NCBI GenBank assembly: GCA_905178155.1
Contig: CAJINV010000018.1
Location: 972,609 to 1,036,608, forward strand
Origin: Amoebophrya sp. A120
Lineage: Eukaryota > Sar > Dinophyceae > Syndiniales > Amoebophryaceae
Direction of reading: 5' to 3'
DNA length: 64,000 bases
The notes beneath the pieces are model-generated. The model was not told the DNA's origin and did no database searches. It saw only the letters and a list, made by a program, of their open reading frames with translations. Shown here piece after piece: positions 44,051-57,600 of the stretch (position 1 is the stretch's first letter; the number at the start of each line of letters is the position of its first letter). Position numbers and translations under genes: made by a program.

Positions 44051-47000
44051 TCAGCATGACAACTTTCGTCCAGACTCAGATCGATATTTATTTTTGCAAC
44101 TCGTATTTCTTCCTCCCTTTGCATTTCCACTGTTCACTTTTTTCACGGTCGTCGCCTCGGCGTTCTCCGCCCACCAATCCGGAACTCTTTGCGCTGCTTA
44201 TCACAATGAAAAACGCCCCCACCCCCGAACTTGGCGGGGGCATTTGTATTGCAAACCTTTCCAACAGAAACATTCGTCCCCTTGCATCTAGCAGCATCAC
44301 AGATTTCAAATCGTGAATAGCGAAAATTTGTATTGCAAAAGATCCCAGCAGGAGCGGCGCTTGTGATGTAAGCAATGCTATATACGCCTAGACTCTGCAT
44401 CACAAAGATTCATATTTCTTTCATGCATGACAAAAGCTTTTCATTTGGAAACTTCGCATCACAAATTGTTGCAACTTTGGGGTTGGGAACCTTTTTCACT
44501 GTAATACTGCTCTCTCGTTGCTGGAGGCGCCGAAAAGGAACCGGAAGGGTGAAATCGAGGAAAAGAAGCCTGTGGGTGCTTGCTCCCCGGGCTGATGATG
44601 CTCCTGCCCTACTACAAATGCGTCATGAACAGCTCCACTACCTGCGGTGGAGAACACTGCGCCGGACTGGTACAACTGTTGCGCGGATCTAATGTTGTGC
44701 AGATTGGCGTTCTTGTTCGACATTCCTGTGTAGAACAAATGGTCTAACTTCGCGCCCCCGTCGTTCAGCAGTCGGCTCCGCTGCTCGTGCTGTCGTGCCG
44801 CGCGCCAGGACGACCACGGAAGAAACATCCACACGAACACGCAGACAACCGCCACGTGGAAGAAAGCCCGCCCGGGCGCGGACAGGTACTCAAAAAGGTT
44901 GAGCAAGAGCTGGTGAAAATGATTTTGGTAGGAACCACGCGCGTGTCCACCAGCTGTCCCCCACTTCTGCGCTGCACTGCCAGTTAACCCCGCCCGGCGA
45001 GCCTGCAGAGCCGCAAACCTGGTGCTCTGTCGTGCGTTGCTACTATTGTATCCAGTAGCTGTGCTGCTCCCAAAGGGCGAGGAGAAGGAGGAGCTAGAAG
45101 AAGTTGCAGTACTGGTGCCAGCTGTATCACGCGCAAAAATGTCTGGGTCTGGAAGACTCGGAGCCTGTCATGCACATTTTGCATTGATTGATTGATTGAT
45201 GTAGCTACGCCCCCTGACGTACCTCGGTAGCCGATTGCTCTACCAGCCGGAGATGCTAAATTCATGCCTATCTGTTCGCGTTTGCATAAGCCATGATGTC
45301 TGTGATGCATGCCCTAGCATCACAGATTTTTTGATGGCATCTTGAACTTGATGCCTACTCAGCATGACAAATCCCTTCTCCACGTAGCAAAAATCGACTC
45401 CCTTTGCTGCTCATGCAATACAGATTTTTTTTGGAATCCAAATGCAGTATCACAAGTTGCAATGTTCCAGACCCAGACATTTTTGCAATTCATAAGCTGT
45501 TGTTGTTGACAACTGTCCTCTGCTGGCAGATGATGATGCAGCAGCGTGATGTTCCTTCTTACTGTTGCGGTTCGCGGGCCGGTACTTGTTGATAATCTTC
45601 GTCGAGGACGACGTAGTTGTACTACTAGAGCTGCTTACGCTTGTTCCCCCACTAGAACAACCCGCGTGCTCTGCGTCTTGTTCGGCCCCGTTGGACGACG
45701 CGTGCTGTTGGTCTGCTCCTGCGGAAGTAGAACTGGACGAGGAGTGCTCAGAAGTAGAAGATGATGAAAAGGAGCCATCACTTGAAGATGTTGTTCCCTG
45801 GTAGTTGGTGTTCATCTCTTCTGTAGCTGCGCCGCGACCACGCGCCCGGGGATTTTTGTCCTCGACGTGGTCACAATCATCTTCCCCTACTTCGCCCAAA
45901 ACTTTCGCCGCGTTGGAGAGCGCCGCGGAATCTGGGATGATGTTGCCGTACGATGTATCCATAGTGGCGGAGAAGAGTGCTTCCACATAGTACTTCCAAT
46001 GCACTTATCAACTGTAAAAATGTCTGGGTCTGGAAGATTCTGATACTTGTCATGCACGTTTTGCATGAGCCATGATGTCTGTGATCCATACCCTAGCAAT
46101 ACAGATTTTTTGAGGGCTTCTTGATGCCTATTCCGCATGGAAAATGCCTTCTCAGCGTAGCGAAAATTGCATTCCCTTTGGTACTCATGCAATACAGATT
46201 TTTTTGGAATCCAAACGCAGCATCACAAGTTGCATTCTTCCAGACCCAGACATTTTTACATTTGATAGCACTTGCCGAGACAGATAGTCCGCCGTGAACC
46301 TGCACTCAAACTCGTTTTCCAAATCGAGCTATTAAAATGAAAAATCCCCCCTCCCCATACCGAAACGGAGATTTGTGTAGCATGATTTGCTACCACAAAT
46401 CATGTTGTCATGCTAGAAGGCAAAAGATGCGGACTGTACTGCTTGCTGGCGTGGGAAAACTTTGCATCTTCAGCATCACAGGAGGCCACTGTAAGTGGGA
46501 AAAAGCATGACATATCGCCTACAATTTAGGCCGCATCTGCGTCTCTTGGCCTTCTAGCAATACAAGTGGATTTGTGTACGCAAATCCAGCATCACAAGTA
46601 ATGTCCTTTTCAATATGGGGACGGGGGATTTTTCCTTGCAATACGAGCGGCGGCAGGTGGATCCGCTGCCAGAAGCTCGGTTTCTGCTGTTTGCTCTTCA
46701 AATTGATGTGCGTTTTCTTGTTCAAGGATACCCGGACCGAAGAGTTCTTCACTGGCTTAGAATGTTGATTACTGTGACTGCTGCTGCTGCTGTTCTGCTG
46801 TAATGTAGTAACTTCGCCTCCGTGGTCCTCGGCTTGATATTGTGAATGGTTATAACCGGAATTCGCAGAAGAGTTGTCTCCTTGTGAAAATGCTCGTCCG
46901 GAGTTGTAGTTACTACTGCTCTCGTCGTGGTCCTGACCCGAAATGCTGTGCTGAAACTCCGCTCCTGATCCTTCCGATACTCCTTGCTCGAGTACTTTCC

Positions 47001-48465
47001 GTACGTACACAACTTTCCGGTACCCCTTCTTCGACAGCAAAATGCCGTGCACCAACTGCGTCACCAGAAATTCGAAGGTCCTGGGCAGACTGTCCTTGCT
47101 GTTGGCAAACACGTAAAAGCGCTTCAGGTTTCGCAGCATGGTTTGCACTTTTTCCATCACGAAGTGGCAGACTTGCCGCTTCTTGGCGACGAGGAAGCGA
47201 AAAGTGAGCGCCGGATATTCAAGGCAGCAGTCCTTGATGTTCACGTAGCTGTACTTATTCGTCTTGTCCGCGGATGTCGTTCTTACAGTGGAGGCGGGCG
47301 AGGAAGTTCTTGTGGCACTACTACCATGATCTGCGGAGGAGCTGGAGCTTGACGTTGATGCCTTATTGGTCATCGCGGATGCAGCCGGGGAAATGATTGA
47401 AGTTGCTGTGCTCGCTGTTGCACCATCCGCCTGCTCAGAAGTAGCTGCGCCACTAGCGGACGTAACGGAATCACCCAGAGTACTAGAAGACAACTTCGGC
47501 TGAGTCGTGTACCTTTTCATCTTTCTGCACCACTGCAGGCTGTTTCGGTAGGCTTTCTGCATGTTTTTTCCGACGTTGGACCCAAGCACCTGCTGTGTGA
47601 TGCATTTGCCGTGGGTGGTGGCGAAGTTGCCACATCTTTTTCCGCACCGCCGAACCGTGTCTCGTCCCGCGCAAGCGAATGCGGAAGACCCGCCGGAAGT
47701 TGTCGGGCGCCGCCGCTGTTTGCCTGCCGGTGAAGGAGCTCCTGAAGATGTCGTGGAGGGGGCTGATCTTTTTGGAGAAAGAACCGCAGTCGTGGTCGGC
47801 GCTGAATCACCACCCAGAGCAGGAGACCCAGTTCCTTGTGATGTGACTGCCGCATCATGAACGTCTCCTTGATGTTGCACCAGCCTCGAGAAAGCAGGGA
47901 GATCCCCAGCACGCGGGGCGGTTTTTGGTCCGTGTGCCCCAGGAGCGGCCCCCGCCCCGCCGGCGCCGATTACGGAAGAACTGTTGTGCTCTTCTTGATG
48001 AGGCAAATAACCATTAGCATCAAGACTACGACCTCTCGCACCGAGCATCATCCGACTCGCTGCTGCGTCGTCGAAATTCATTGGAGATTCCGCTGTGGTC
48101 TCGGCCGAGCTCGCGGGGGCAACTACTACGCCCCCGCTGGGAACAAAGTTATTTGCAGCGGTTTTTTTCTCCAACAGCTGCGACGTCAGCAGCAGTTGTT
48201 GCTTCTGCTTTTTCGTCTTTTTTGCGATCACATTCGGCAAGATGTCCTCTCCGGTTACGGTGCTCACCGCTTTGGCGTTCACCTGCTTCAGCAACTTCCG
48301 TGCCACTTTCAACGCTTCAGCGGCCTTGTTTATGTTCTGCGCGTCAGTAGACTCGCTAGTGCAGCTGCTCGGGTGATGAAGATGCTGCTGTTCAGGAATG
48401 CTCATGCTAGCGGAAGTGGTCGTAGCTGGGGCGTAGTTCACTGCGGCTGGCGTTTGGTCTGGCAT
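44051..48465 (-). CDS. Ser-rich protein with one membrane segment, unknown function
   Basis: About 1,030 residues in five exons separated only by introners: 48465-46644, 46329-46268, 46005-45495, 45124-44507 and 44198-44051. The start is MPDQTPAAVNYAPATTT. A Cys/basic patch (CAGRDTVRRCGKRCG) and a helical region (LTFRFLVAKKRQVCHFVMEK, KVQTMLRNLKRFYVFANSKD) stand out from Ser/Ala/Gly-rich linkers. After two introners the exon reads DLENEFECRFTADYLSRQVH. A hydrophobic segment, FFHVAVVCVFVWMFLPW, follows LFEYLSAPGRA and is a probable transmembrane helix. The C-terminus is SCKNKYRSESGRKLSC-stop. All four junctions keep the frame. Not recognised; a membrane role is inferred only from the hydrophobic segment. 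Confidence 0.72.
44199..44506. mobile_element. Introner, family K (single copy here)
   Basis: AATGAAAAACGCCCCCACCC at the left, GGTTGGGAACCTTTTTCACT at the right; flanking repeat CTGCT; 308 bp. Removal keeps the frame into the last exon. Confidence 0.88.
45125..45494. mobile_element. Introner, family A, oversized
   Basis: Family A TIRs on both ends; flanking repeat AGCTG. At 370 bp it is about 110 bp longer than normal and contains an ATTG microsatellite near 45184-45200. Confidence 0.9.
46006..46267. mobile_element. Introner, family A
   Basis: TATCAACTGTAAAAATGTCT and complement; flanking repeat GCACT. Removal gives DYLSRQVHWKYYVEALF. Confidence 0.93.
46330..46643. mobile_element. Introner, family E
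   Basis: AAAAATCCCCCCTCCCCATA and complement; flanking repeat CGAGC; 314 bp. Removal gives RIHLPPLDLENEFEC. Confidence 0.93.
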
Positions 48466-48681
48466 CTTGTGCCTGAGGTTTGATGTTGTGTGCCTTTTTC
48501 TTCCGTGTGCATGTTTGTACGCCGTGCGTGGCGTCGTGCTTTAAGTGATGGCTCCAGCACGTCTCATCATGACAAAAATAGTAAATGAATTCGGTCGAGG
48601 TACTAGTTCTGTTTGGAACATCAATCAATCCGGATTTCACAATCATCTGAAAAAAAAAATAACTTCACATGTGAGTACTTA

Positions 48682-51600
48682 CTATGGTAAGTACCTGTTC
48701 GAGGCGCTGGCAATGGAATTCACGTCTACACTCGTGACGCTGCACCCGCCGGCCGGTGTGAACACACTCGCCGCGGGGGTTCCTTGCTCCAATTCCCCAA
48801 AGGAGGCCGTCGAACTTGAGGAATCGCGCAAGATCATCGACAATTTCGGCTCCTGTTGGAAGTGATTTTTTCCATATTGATATTGCTGCTGTCCAACACT
48901 GGCTGTGGAAAAAGATGAGCCCGAAGCTGCAGATGCTGGAACCGCTCCCGCGCCAGAGTTGTACATCAATAGCTGCTCTTGTTGTTCGATTGACGTCGAC
49001 ACACAGACACTTTTCGAAATCGAGGATCCAGCACTTGATGTTCCCGTAAGTTTGTTATTCCCGGTGGAAGAAGATGACATCGTCGCGGCACTGTTCAGCG
49101 GGGGCGCGTTCATATTCATGACGTCTTTTTGCTTTTTCTGCTTTTTCCCGCCCTTGTTTTCCTTCTTCTTCCCGCCGAGGTGCGATTTCATCTGCTTTAA
49201 CCGCTGCGCTTCGCGGAACACGGCCTCCGGATCCAATTCGGGCTGCTTGGGCTTCGTCGAGAGGTGGTTCATTCCGACGTCCAGCTGGCTGGCGGTCAGG
49301 GTGTTTTGCAGAGAGTCTTGGTTGCTTGTTCCGGATGTGGTCGTCAACGGGCTGGGATTATTGGTTGACGCTTGTTGAAGATGATTTTCAGTAGTTCCAG
49401 CACTGCCGTCGCGCATCATCTGGCTATCGGTCACGCAAATGTCTCGGTGAAAGTCCTCTGGCTTGTCGATGCAAATGTCGATTTGCCGTGTGGCGTGGGA
49501 GTTGCTCGTTGCATCACCATCGTGCGCCAGCTGTTGTTCGCATGCTTGCTGCTCCTGATAAGAGGTCGCACCGCCCCCGCAGCTAGAATTATAATTGGTA
49601 CTATTTTCATTGGTGATACTGTACTTGCTGTAACCAAGATTGTTCTTGTTTTCCCACCGGGTTGCTCGCAGCGACGGGTGCCAGTTCTCCGCGTTGTTGT
49701 GCTGATTCACATTGTTCATCTGGTTGCCAGAATTATTATACAGGCCCATTTTTGCAGCTGCAGAACTCGTCCTATTCGTGGCTGCACTACCACTTCCACC
49801 AGAGTTGTTCATTAGCGTCGCATTGCTGACCCCACCGTCCCCGTTGCCGCCAGAGGAATCTGCAGCTCGGGTGGACGAGGAAGTTGTCGTGTTACTGTTG
49901 TACTTGTTCGCATTGTTTTTCTGAAGACTCTCGCCATTAGCAGTCCAATGCGGATGGTGGTGTTGACCACTGCCACGACTCCAGGTAGAACTTTCGTTGC
50001 TATCATTGTACAAACGAGATGAAGAACCATAATTGCCGTAAGATGAACCCTCGTGCTCGTGCAGCTCCTGGGTAGTACTACTTTCATTCGTGGTCGACGT
50101 CCCATAATTGCTGTTGTACAACCCCGCCCGGTTCAAGGATTTATTATTTCCCTGTCTGCTCTTCGACCCCTGGCGCTTTGATGATCCCACGTTCATCTTG
50201 CCACCGCCCTTTTCCTCGCGAGAGCGGCGCAAGGGTGCACCAGTCTGGTCGACGTCGTGCAGGGTGCTATTACTGATCGACGACGAGGACCCTGCGACGT
50301 TCTGGTCATTATCCGTGTTATTCACACAAGAAGAACTTGTTGTGGTCCCACTTATATGTTCTCCTCCGCCCACGCTGTTCATCTCGTGGCTCGCCGGCGT
50401 GACCCCGTTTGTCGTGCTGGCAGGCGTGCGGCCGGCGGCCGTGGTTCCCTGCTGAATTATGCACAGTAAATTTATTCCTGTACACGACGTGACGTACAAA
50501 TGGTGCCATTCTGGCATGACAAGCCTCTTCTCGTAGTGTATTTGGCATGACAAAAGTTATAAATGCGTTTTGTAGGTATCTGCATGTCAGGATGAAATTT
50601 GTGTTGCGTATCATCAGCACTAGTGCTGGTGGAGTTGGAATCTTTTTCCCCTCCGTGGAAATTCACACCCATCATGTCGGGGTCGGCAGCGGTGGAGGTG
50701 GTGATGGCGTTGTTATCCTTATCCACCGAGGAAAGATTGCCAGATGGTCGCCCAGCGCTCGTGGCAGTAGTAGTCCCACCCAGGTTCATGGCTGTGGATT
50801 TTTCGGAGAGACTCCCGTCCGCGGAAAAGTTTTCCTTCTCGTCTAAGGAGTTAAAGTGCGTCGTCACCTCGGACTCCGCAAAGGTGGGCGGTATAATCCC
50901 GTTGAAGCTCGAGGTTTTCGTGCTGCTGATCGATCCTTCCTTATTCACCGAAGAAGTGAAAACCGGGTTGTGGCAAGACGCGTCCCGTCCCTGGCCCTTC
51001 ATCCCGCTGGTGCTCGCATTGTTCGTCCCCTTGGAAGTACTTGTATCGCGCATAGAATTATCGTGTAGATCGTGCTGGCCGCTAGTTGTATTCATACCAA
51101 ATGGCGCGTGATGGTGTTCGCTGAGATTTGCTGCGCTGCCGCTCATATTACCTGCAGTAGTTCCCGAGGAATTATGGCTGCCACAGTACGACGAGGACCC
51201 GTGATTGTGTTTATTCGCGCTATTTCCCGAAGCTCCTGTGCTTTGATTTTCGTAGTAGCCACTGCTACGATGCTGGTCTTTCCCACTTCCGTAGTAGCTG
51301 TCCTTCCCCGCGTTGTTGTACCCAGAAACCCCACCGCCGTAGCCGGTATCAAAGTTCGCGTTGCAGCTATGGGTGTTCAACACCGAACTCAGCCTCGTGC
51401 TGTTGCTGCGAAAGGACCGCGCGCCCGCGGAGGAATGACGCTCCTTGCCGCCCGCACCTTTGTGTTCGAAGCTGCTACTGTTCGTTGTGCCCTTGCCACC
51501 ACTAATCTGGTTGATGTTGCTGTAGGAGGAACCATTTGCGTGGTAGTTATTGTCACCAACACCACTGGAATTTGTATTCCCGGGACCTGTTCCAATGCGA

Positions 51601-54600
51601 GGGTCATACAATCCCTCGTACTTGTTGTCGTTGTATTTCTGATTGTGATTGTGATTGCCAGCACTCTGATGTTGCCCTCCACCACCCCCGTATTTCCCTC
51701 CTCCACTGCTGTCGTTGTAGCGATTTCCTCCGCCCTTCTTGCCGCTGAACGTCGAACTGTCCTTCCCGCTGTCGCGCCCGCTCGGACCTCCATGCTGGTA
51801 CAACCCCGTGGCGGAGCTAGAGCGGTTGTGTATGGGGTTCTCAAACGCTACATTCTCAACTGTTACATGAATTTGTCATGCAAAAGCACCATCATCATCC
51901 ACGCGATCAAGCTGCTTCGCATGACAAATTTGCCTAGGGCTAAACAGCACTTAAATCTGTGCGGAATCTGTAATGCTACAGGCGCAATCTCCCCCCTTTC
52001 ACTTTTCCCATTCTTGCATCACAAATCCATGTAACAGCTGAGAATGTAACAGTTGAGAACGCCATATTGTGGCTCGAATTGTTGTGGTATTTGTCGTTGT
52101 ACTTATTGCCGTTGTTGTATCCAGGAAAAAAAGTGTGTAAGTGTAACTTTCTTTGAGGAACAGCATCACAAATTCGCTCTACATGACAGAGAAAACCTGT
52201 CATGCATGGTTTGTAAGGGAAAACACACATGAAAATAGGACTTCGTGGCTGTCTGGCATGACAGGTGTAACTCTGTTGCATCTTCTGCAACACAAATTTA
52301 CACTTACACAGTTTTTTTCTTGCATATGTTGTTATCGAACGCTGCACCGCTGTTCGCGTACTTAGAATGCACATTGTATTTCGAATTTGATCCATAGCGG
52401 TGGTCATGTTGTGCCTGACTGTTGTTCCTGTTATCCTTTCCCTCCGTTCTTTGGTTCATGTTGCTGTTTCGGGAGTTATTGTTCATTTGGCTGCTGTTGT
52501 TGATATTATTGTCATAGGGGCCTCCTGCGTTGTTGTTGTTGTGCACCATCATGCCAGTCGGTGGCTTCCCATGCTGTGCTGAGGCACTACACACGTTGTT
52601 GCCTATTGGGTGCATGGAATTTGGGGTGTTCACGTTGCTCGGGACTAGGTTGCAGTTTGTCGGCATATTCGAACAATTTGTTCCCATCTGATGCTGCTGC
52701 ATCCCTTGCATATGATGCTGCTGCTGCTGCTGCCCGTTGTTCAACATGTTCTGGTGTGCCGCATGAAAGTGTTGCTGCTGTTGTTCGAAGGTAGTATTCT
52801 GCTGCCCGAAAGTAGAACAAGCAGTGTTGTTTCCAGCGTGGTGGCCGCCGAGGAGGTTGCTGCCCTGCATCGCGTTGCCTCCAAAGCCTCCATTGCTGTT
52901 CGCCACAAAGTTGTTATTTCCACCCTGTTGTGCGTGCTGATGTCCACCGGCGGCGCCCATGAGCTGCTGCTGCTGCTGCTGCCCGTGATGCTGCGTTGTT
53001 CCGGAAGTAGTGGAGGACCCCACGCTGCAAACGCTCGTGGTAGCTGGTAAAGGCGGGTTCAGTGGGCTTTGCTGGGTCGAGGATGGGAACAGGGATTCCA
53101 TGAACTGCAGACCCATCGTATCAATCTGCTGCTGGACGGATTGGGCGTGTTGCTGCGCCGCTGTCTGGTGCTGCTGCGCAAATTGTTGCTGATGAGCGTT
53201 GTTGTTGGAAAATTGCATCATGTTGCTCTGCTGCATATTATGCGGGTCCGGCTGTTGTCCCATGTTATTATGCTGCTGTTGGTGGTGTTGCCCTTGTTGT
53301 GACCCCCCGCCACCCATAGTATTGTTCGCCCCCATAAGCTGCATTTGACTTTGACTGTCCTGAAAATTCTGCTGATTCATTAGATTTTGCTGCTGCTGCT
53401 GCATCAAGGCTTGCTGCTGCTGCTGTTGTAGCTGCTGCTCCTGACTCAAGAGCTGGCTCTGCTGAAAACCAGCATTCTGGTCCGCTCCGAAGCAGCCTCC
53501 GTTTTGGTTCTGCTGCTGCTGCTGGACTATCTGCCCGTTGATGTGCAGATGCTGTCCCGGGACCACCGCCTGCTGGTTTATTTGCAAGTTCTGCTGCTGT
53601 TGAGCAAATGCCATATTCTGCTGCTGTTGAAATTGCTGACTCGTCGTGTGACCAAACTGATCGACCTGTTGCTGCTGAAAAGTACTGGCCATCTGCTGCT
53701 GCAGACTCAGATCCGAAATCGGCCCTTGGTTCGGAGACGAAGCAGCTGTGCCGGGCAGGTTCTGCTGCTGCTGCTGCTGCTGTGGATCCACCAGATGCTG
53801 TGGACCTCCTGTGTTTAATACCCCGAGCTGCTGTTGGTGACCACTCTGGTCGCCCCCGCCCATTTGCTGTTGTTGTTGCAACATCATGGCCTGGTGCTGT
53901 TGCTGCTGTTGTTGGGCAACTTGTTGCTGCAACGACCCAGCCGCGCCGTTAATATTATCCGGTGGTAGCTGCATCAACTGCTGGTGCTGTTCCCCCGCGC
54001 CCGCGGTTGGCATCTGTATGAGCTGTTGTTCTCCGGTTGGCATCTGCAAGATTTGCGGCTGCTCGTCTCCCGTGGGCATTTGCAACATCTGCTGTGCTGG
54101 TCCACCGCAATCATTCGCAGCTCCTGTGCTAGTACCTTGCTGTTGCTGTTGTATTTGCTGCAGCATCTGCGGGTGACTTTGCTGCGGGTGATTTCCGCCA
54201 GCAGTAGAAGTTGTGCCTTGCAGTTGCATGTTGTGCGGACCGCCGAACGGCTGCTGCTGCTGCTGCTGCGCATGATTGTTCCCTAGCAATTGCTGGTGCT
54301 GAAACTGCTGCTGATTCAGGACGAGTTGTTGCTGCTGCATTTGCTGCTGCTGCGAAAGCTGAGCCATCTGCTGCTGCATCATCTGCTGTTGCAGCAACAA
54401 ATTCTGTTGCTGCTGCGCGTCCAGCGGTTGACCTGTCTGTGGATCGACCACCGGTTGGACGAGCTGCTGCGAGGTCGTGGGGTTGCCGTTCGCGTCCAGT
54501 GGTTGCATCTGCCCCGGGGTGGGAGACAAAACGCCCACACCAAACTGCCCCTGCTGCTGAAGCTGCAGCTGCTGCTGTTGCTGCCCTGCCGCCGAGTTTG

Positions 54601-57600
54601 GTGTAGTCCCCTGCAGCATCAGATTCTGCTGCAAAAGCTGCTGACCCTGCTGCTGGTTCAAGTTATTCAGGTCGATCAGCTGTTGCTGCTGCTGGCCACA
54701 GTTATCCACAAGAACTCCCGGTTGTTGCACTATTGGCTGCCCACCTCTGTTGTTCTGCTGCTGCGGCAAAGTAGACCCTTGATTCACCATCTGGCCCTGC
54801 TGCTGGTTCAACTCTATCAACCCTTGTGGCTGCAGCTGCGGGGATCCGCCAGGAGGCTGCTGCTGCTGCTGCTGCTGCTGCAATGGCTGCAGCAACTGTG
54901 AGTTGTCTACTGACCCCCCAGTATCAACTGTAAAAATGTCTGGGTCTGGAAGATTGCGAGATTTGTCATGCATATTTCGGATCACGCAAATGGCGTCTGA
55001 TGCAGGCAAAAACATCACAGGTTTTGAGCACGCCTCATGATGCCTCTCCCGCATGAGAAACTTCCTACTTGCGTGCCAAGAAATTGACAGCTTTTGGCGC
55101 TCATGCAACACAAATTTTTGTGTGCTCCAGAGTTTGCATCACAAGTGCCAACCCTTCCAGACCCAGACATTTTTACATTTGATACCCAGCTGCGCCCATC
55201 AACGGCCCTTGCGGCGGCGAGTGCTGCGGGTGCTGAAGTGGTGTGTATGGCGTTCTCAACTGTTACATTCTCAACTGTTACATGATTTGTCATGCAAAAT
55301 AGCCTTCAGAATCGACACCATCAAGCTGCTTCGCATGACAAATTCTCAGAGGGCCAAACAGGCTGACAATCGGCGCCAAATCTGTCATGCAAGACGCGCA
55401 AGATCTCCCCTATCACTTTTGCCATTCTTGCATCGCAAATTCGTGTAACAGTTGAGAATGTAACAGTTGAGAGCGCCATAGTGTGGCGAGCGGGGTTGTG
55501 AGTTGAGAACTACTCGCACTTTGCTGCATCAGTAGCTGGTTTTGCACACTGTTCGGGTCGCCGATTTGATGTTCCTGCAGAAGTGACTGAGTCGTGGTTC
55601 CACCTGTAGTGGTGTCTTGCGCGGCTCCTGTTGCAGTACTACACGCCCCACTGGTGTTGCTGTTGTAGCCATTGTTCGCGTAACTACACGAACTCGATGT
55701 AGTTGTTAACAGGCTACTTTGCATGATCGCTGTCGCCTGCTGCGCTATCGTGGTCATTGGCACGACTGGCACTGCCGCAGATGTACCACCTCCGCCGTCC
55801 GCACTGTTGTTGCTCAGGGACGACTGCAGCAATGCTGGCGGCTGTTGATCATGCGCGAGGTTCAGACCACTGCTGTTCGAAATGTCGCTTGCAGCGGGTT
55901 GTTGTGTCACCAGACCACCAGCAGTACTAGAACACCCTCCATCCGGCGACGTAGTTGAAGATGACCCAGAAGTATTGTTCACCACGACTCCATTCAGTTG
56001 TAGCGGCCCCTGCATGATGGTACAACTATCGGTGTCAACAGGTTCTACACTTGAAGCTGCTGCAGCCGTACAACCTCCTGGAGCAACTCCTGCGACACTG
56101 CTTTGTTCAGCATCAGCTCCCTCCCCCTGCTGAGTAATGAAATTGCTCGTCTCGCCGCTTGGAACAGATTGTTGTACAACTGCTCCACCTATTTGTTCGC
56201 TCGTCGGCTGCTGCTCGTCCTCGGGGTCCTTTTGCGAAACAACAAGCTCTTGCAGTTGCTGCGAGAGCTGCCCCGGCGCCATTGTGTTCAGCTGCTGGTA
56301 GAAGGTTGTCGGCTGGTCACTAGTGTTACTAGTACTTCCTGCACTCGCAGCACCACCTGCGCTCTGTTCAGGCGTTGAACCATTGCCTCCTCCTTGCACG
56401 ACCTGGCTGCTGGAATTCATGTCCTGCTGCTGCTGCTGTCCACTCGCAACAATGTTCGAGCCGTCCCTGAATATTTTACATTTAGTGTATATTTAGATTC
56501 TTCGTAATCCCACCAGTTCAAATCCTAGCACAGAAGTGTTGTATAGTTAGTAACCAGGAAAGCAAATGAAGACAAGCTGATGCACAAGCGAAGCGCATGA
56601 AAATCTTACTTCGTACTAGCCAAACAACAAGATGAAGAACGACCGCACATTCATCATCATACAACAAGAAATTGCCGAAAAAGTAAAGTCTCAATCTCGA
56701 TATAGTACTTTCCGAATATGGGGGGGCTCATCGTCGGTACAGGTGGGATGGGGACCCACCTCATATTGGACGGAAAATTGCTCGGTGGCCCGCTGGACGA
56801 AGCATTGTTTAGCATCATCGCGCCGGAGGAAGCAGCGATGCTATTTTCGGAGCTGGAATCCGAGCACGCGGCCGTGCTGGTGCATTCCTTCTCAGCTTGC
56901 TGCTTACTCATCGCGGTGGCCCCCGCGATCATGTCGGTAGGCACTACCGATTCGGCCGCCGCGTGGGCGACCTCCAGTATCTCGATGGAAGAAGGTGGAA
57001 CCGCTCCCGCTGCAGCGATGTCCTGCTCAATAGCTGGTGGAGCTCCTGCTGCTGTCTCTGCTGCTGCATTCTGAGCCGAGACAGCGGAGTTGCTTGCGCC
57101 AGCGCGTGTCGGGAGGCCGCCTGGTTGGCTGTGAAGATGTTGATCCTCTTGCAGTTTTTGCACCTGGTCAGCAGGAACACCAGGTCCACCCCCGCTCGGT
57201 GCTTGTACAACAGCTCCTGCATGATTTCCAGCGGCGCTATTGTTCACACTCACCTGCTTCGGCTCCAGAACCGCTGCACTGGTTGTACTAGAAGTTGTAC
57301 AACACTCGGGCGGCACGTTGCCCGCATTGGCAAACAGCTTTGGTGGCGGACAGCTGGGCACTAGGGGGATTAAAGTCTGATTTTGGGCTTTCTGGTGGAA
57401 GGGAATCGTCGGGCCGCCCCTTTGGTGATTTGGTGGATTGTTGTTTAGAGCTTCAACACCCGCTAGCATGAGTAGCGGTGAATCTTTAGTGAATTTTGCA
57501 TGACAAGTTGCAGAGCAGACTGCAGATGCGTTGTCCCTCTTGGTCTTCTGGGGAGTAGGTTCTGCACGCTGCGCCAGAATGAAGTCGCGGCTCATGCGGC

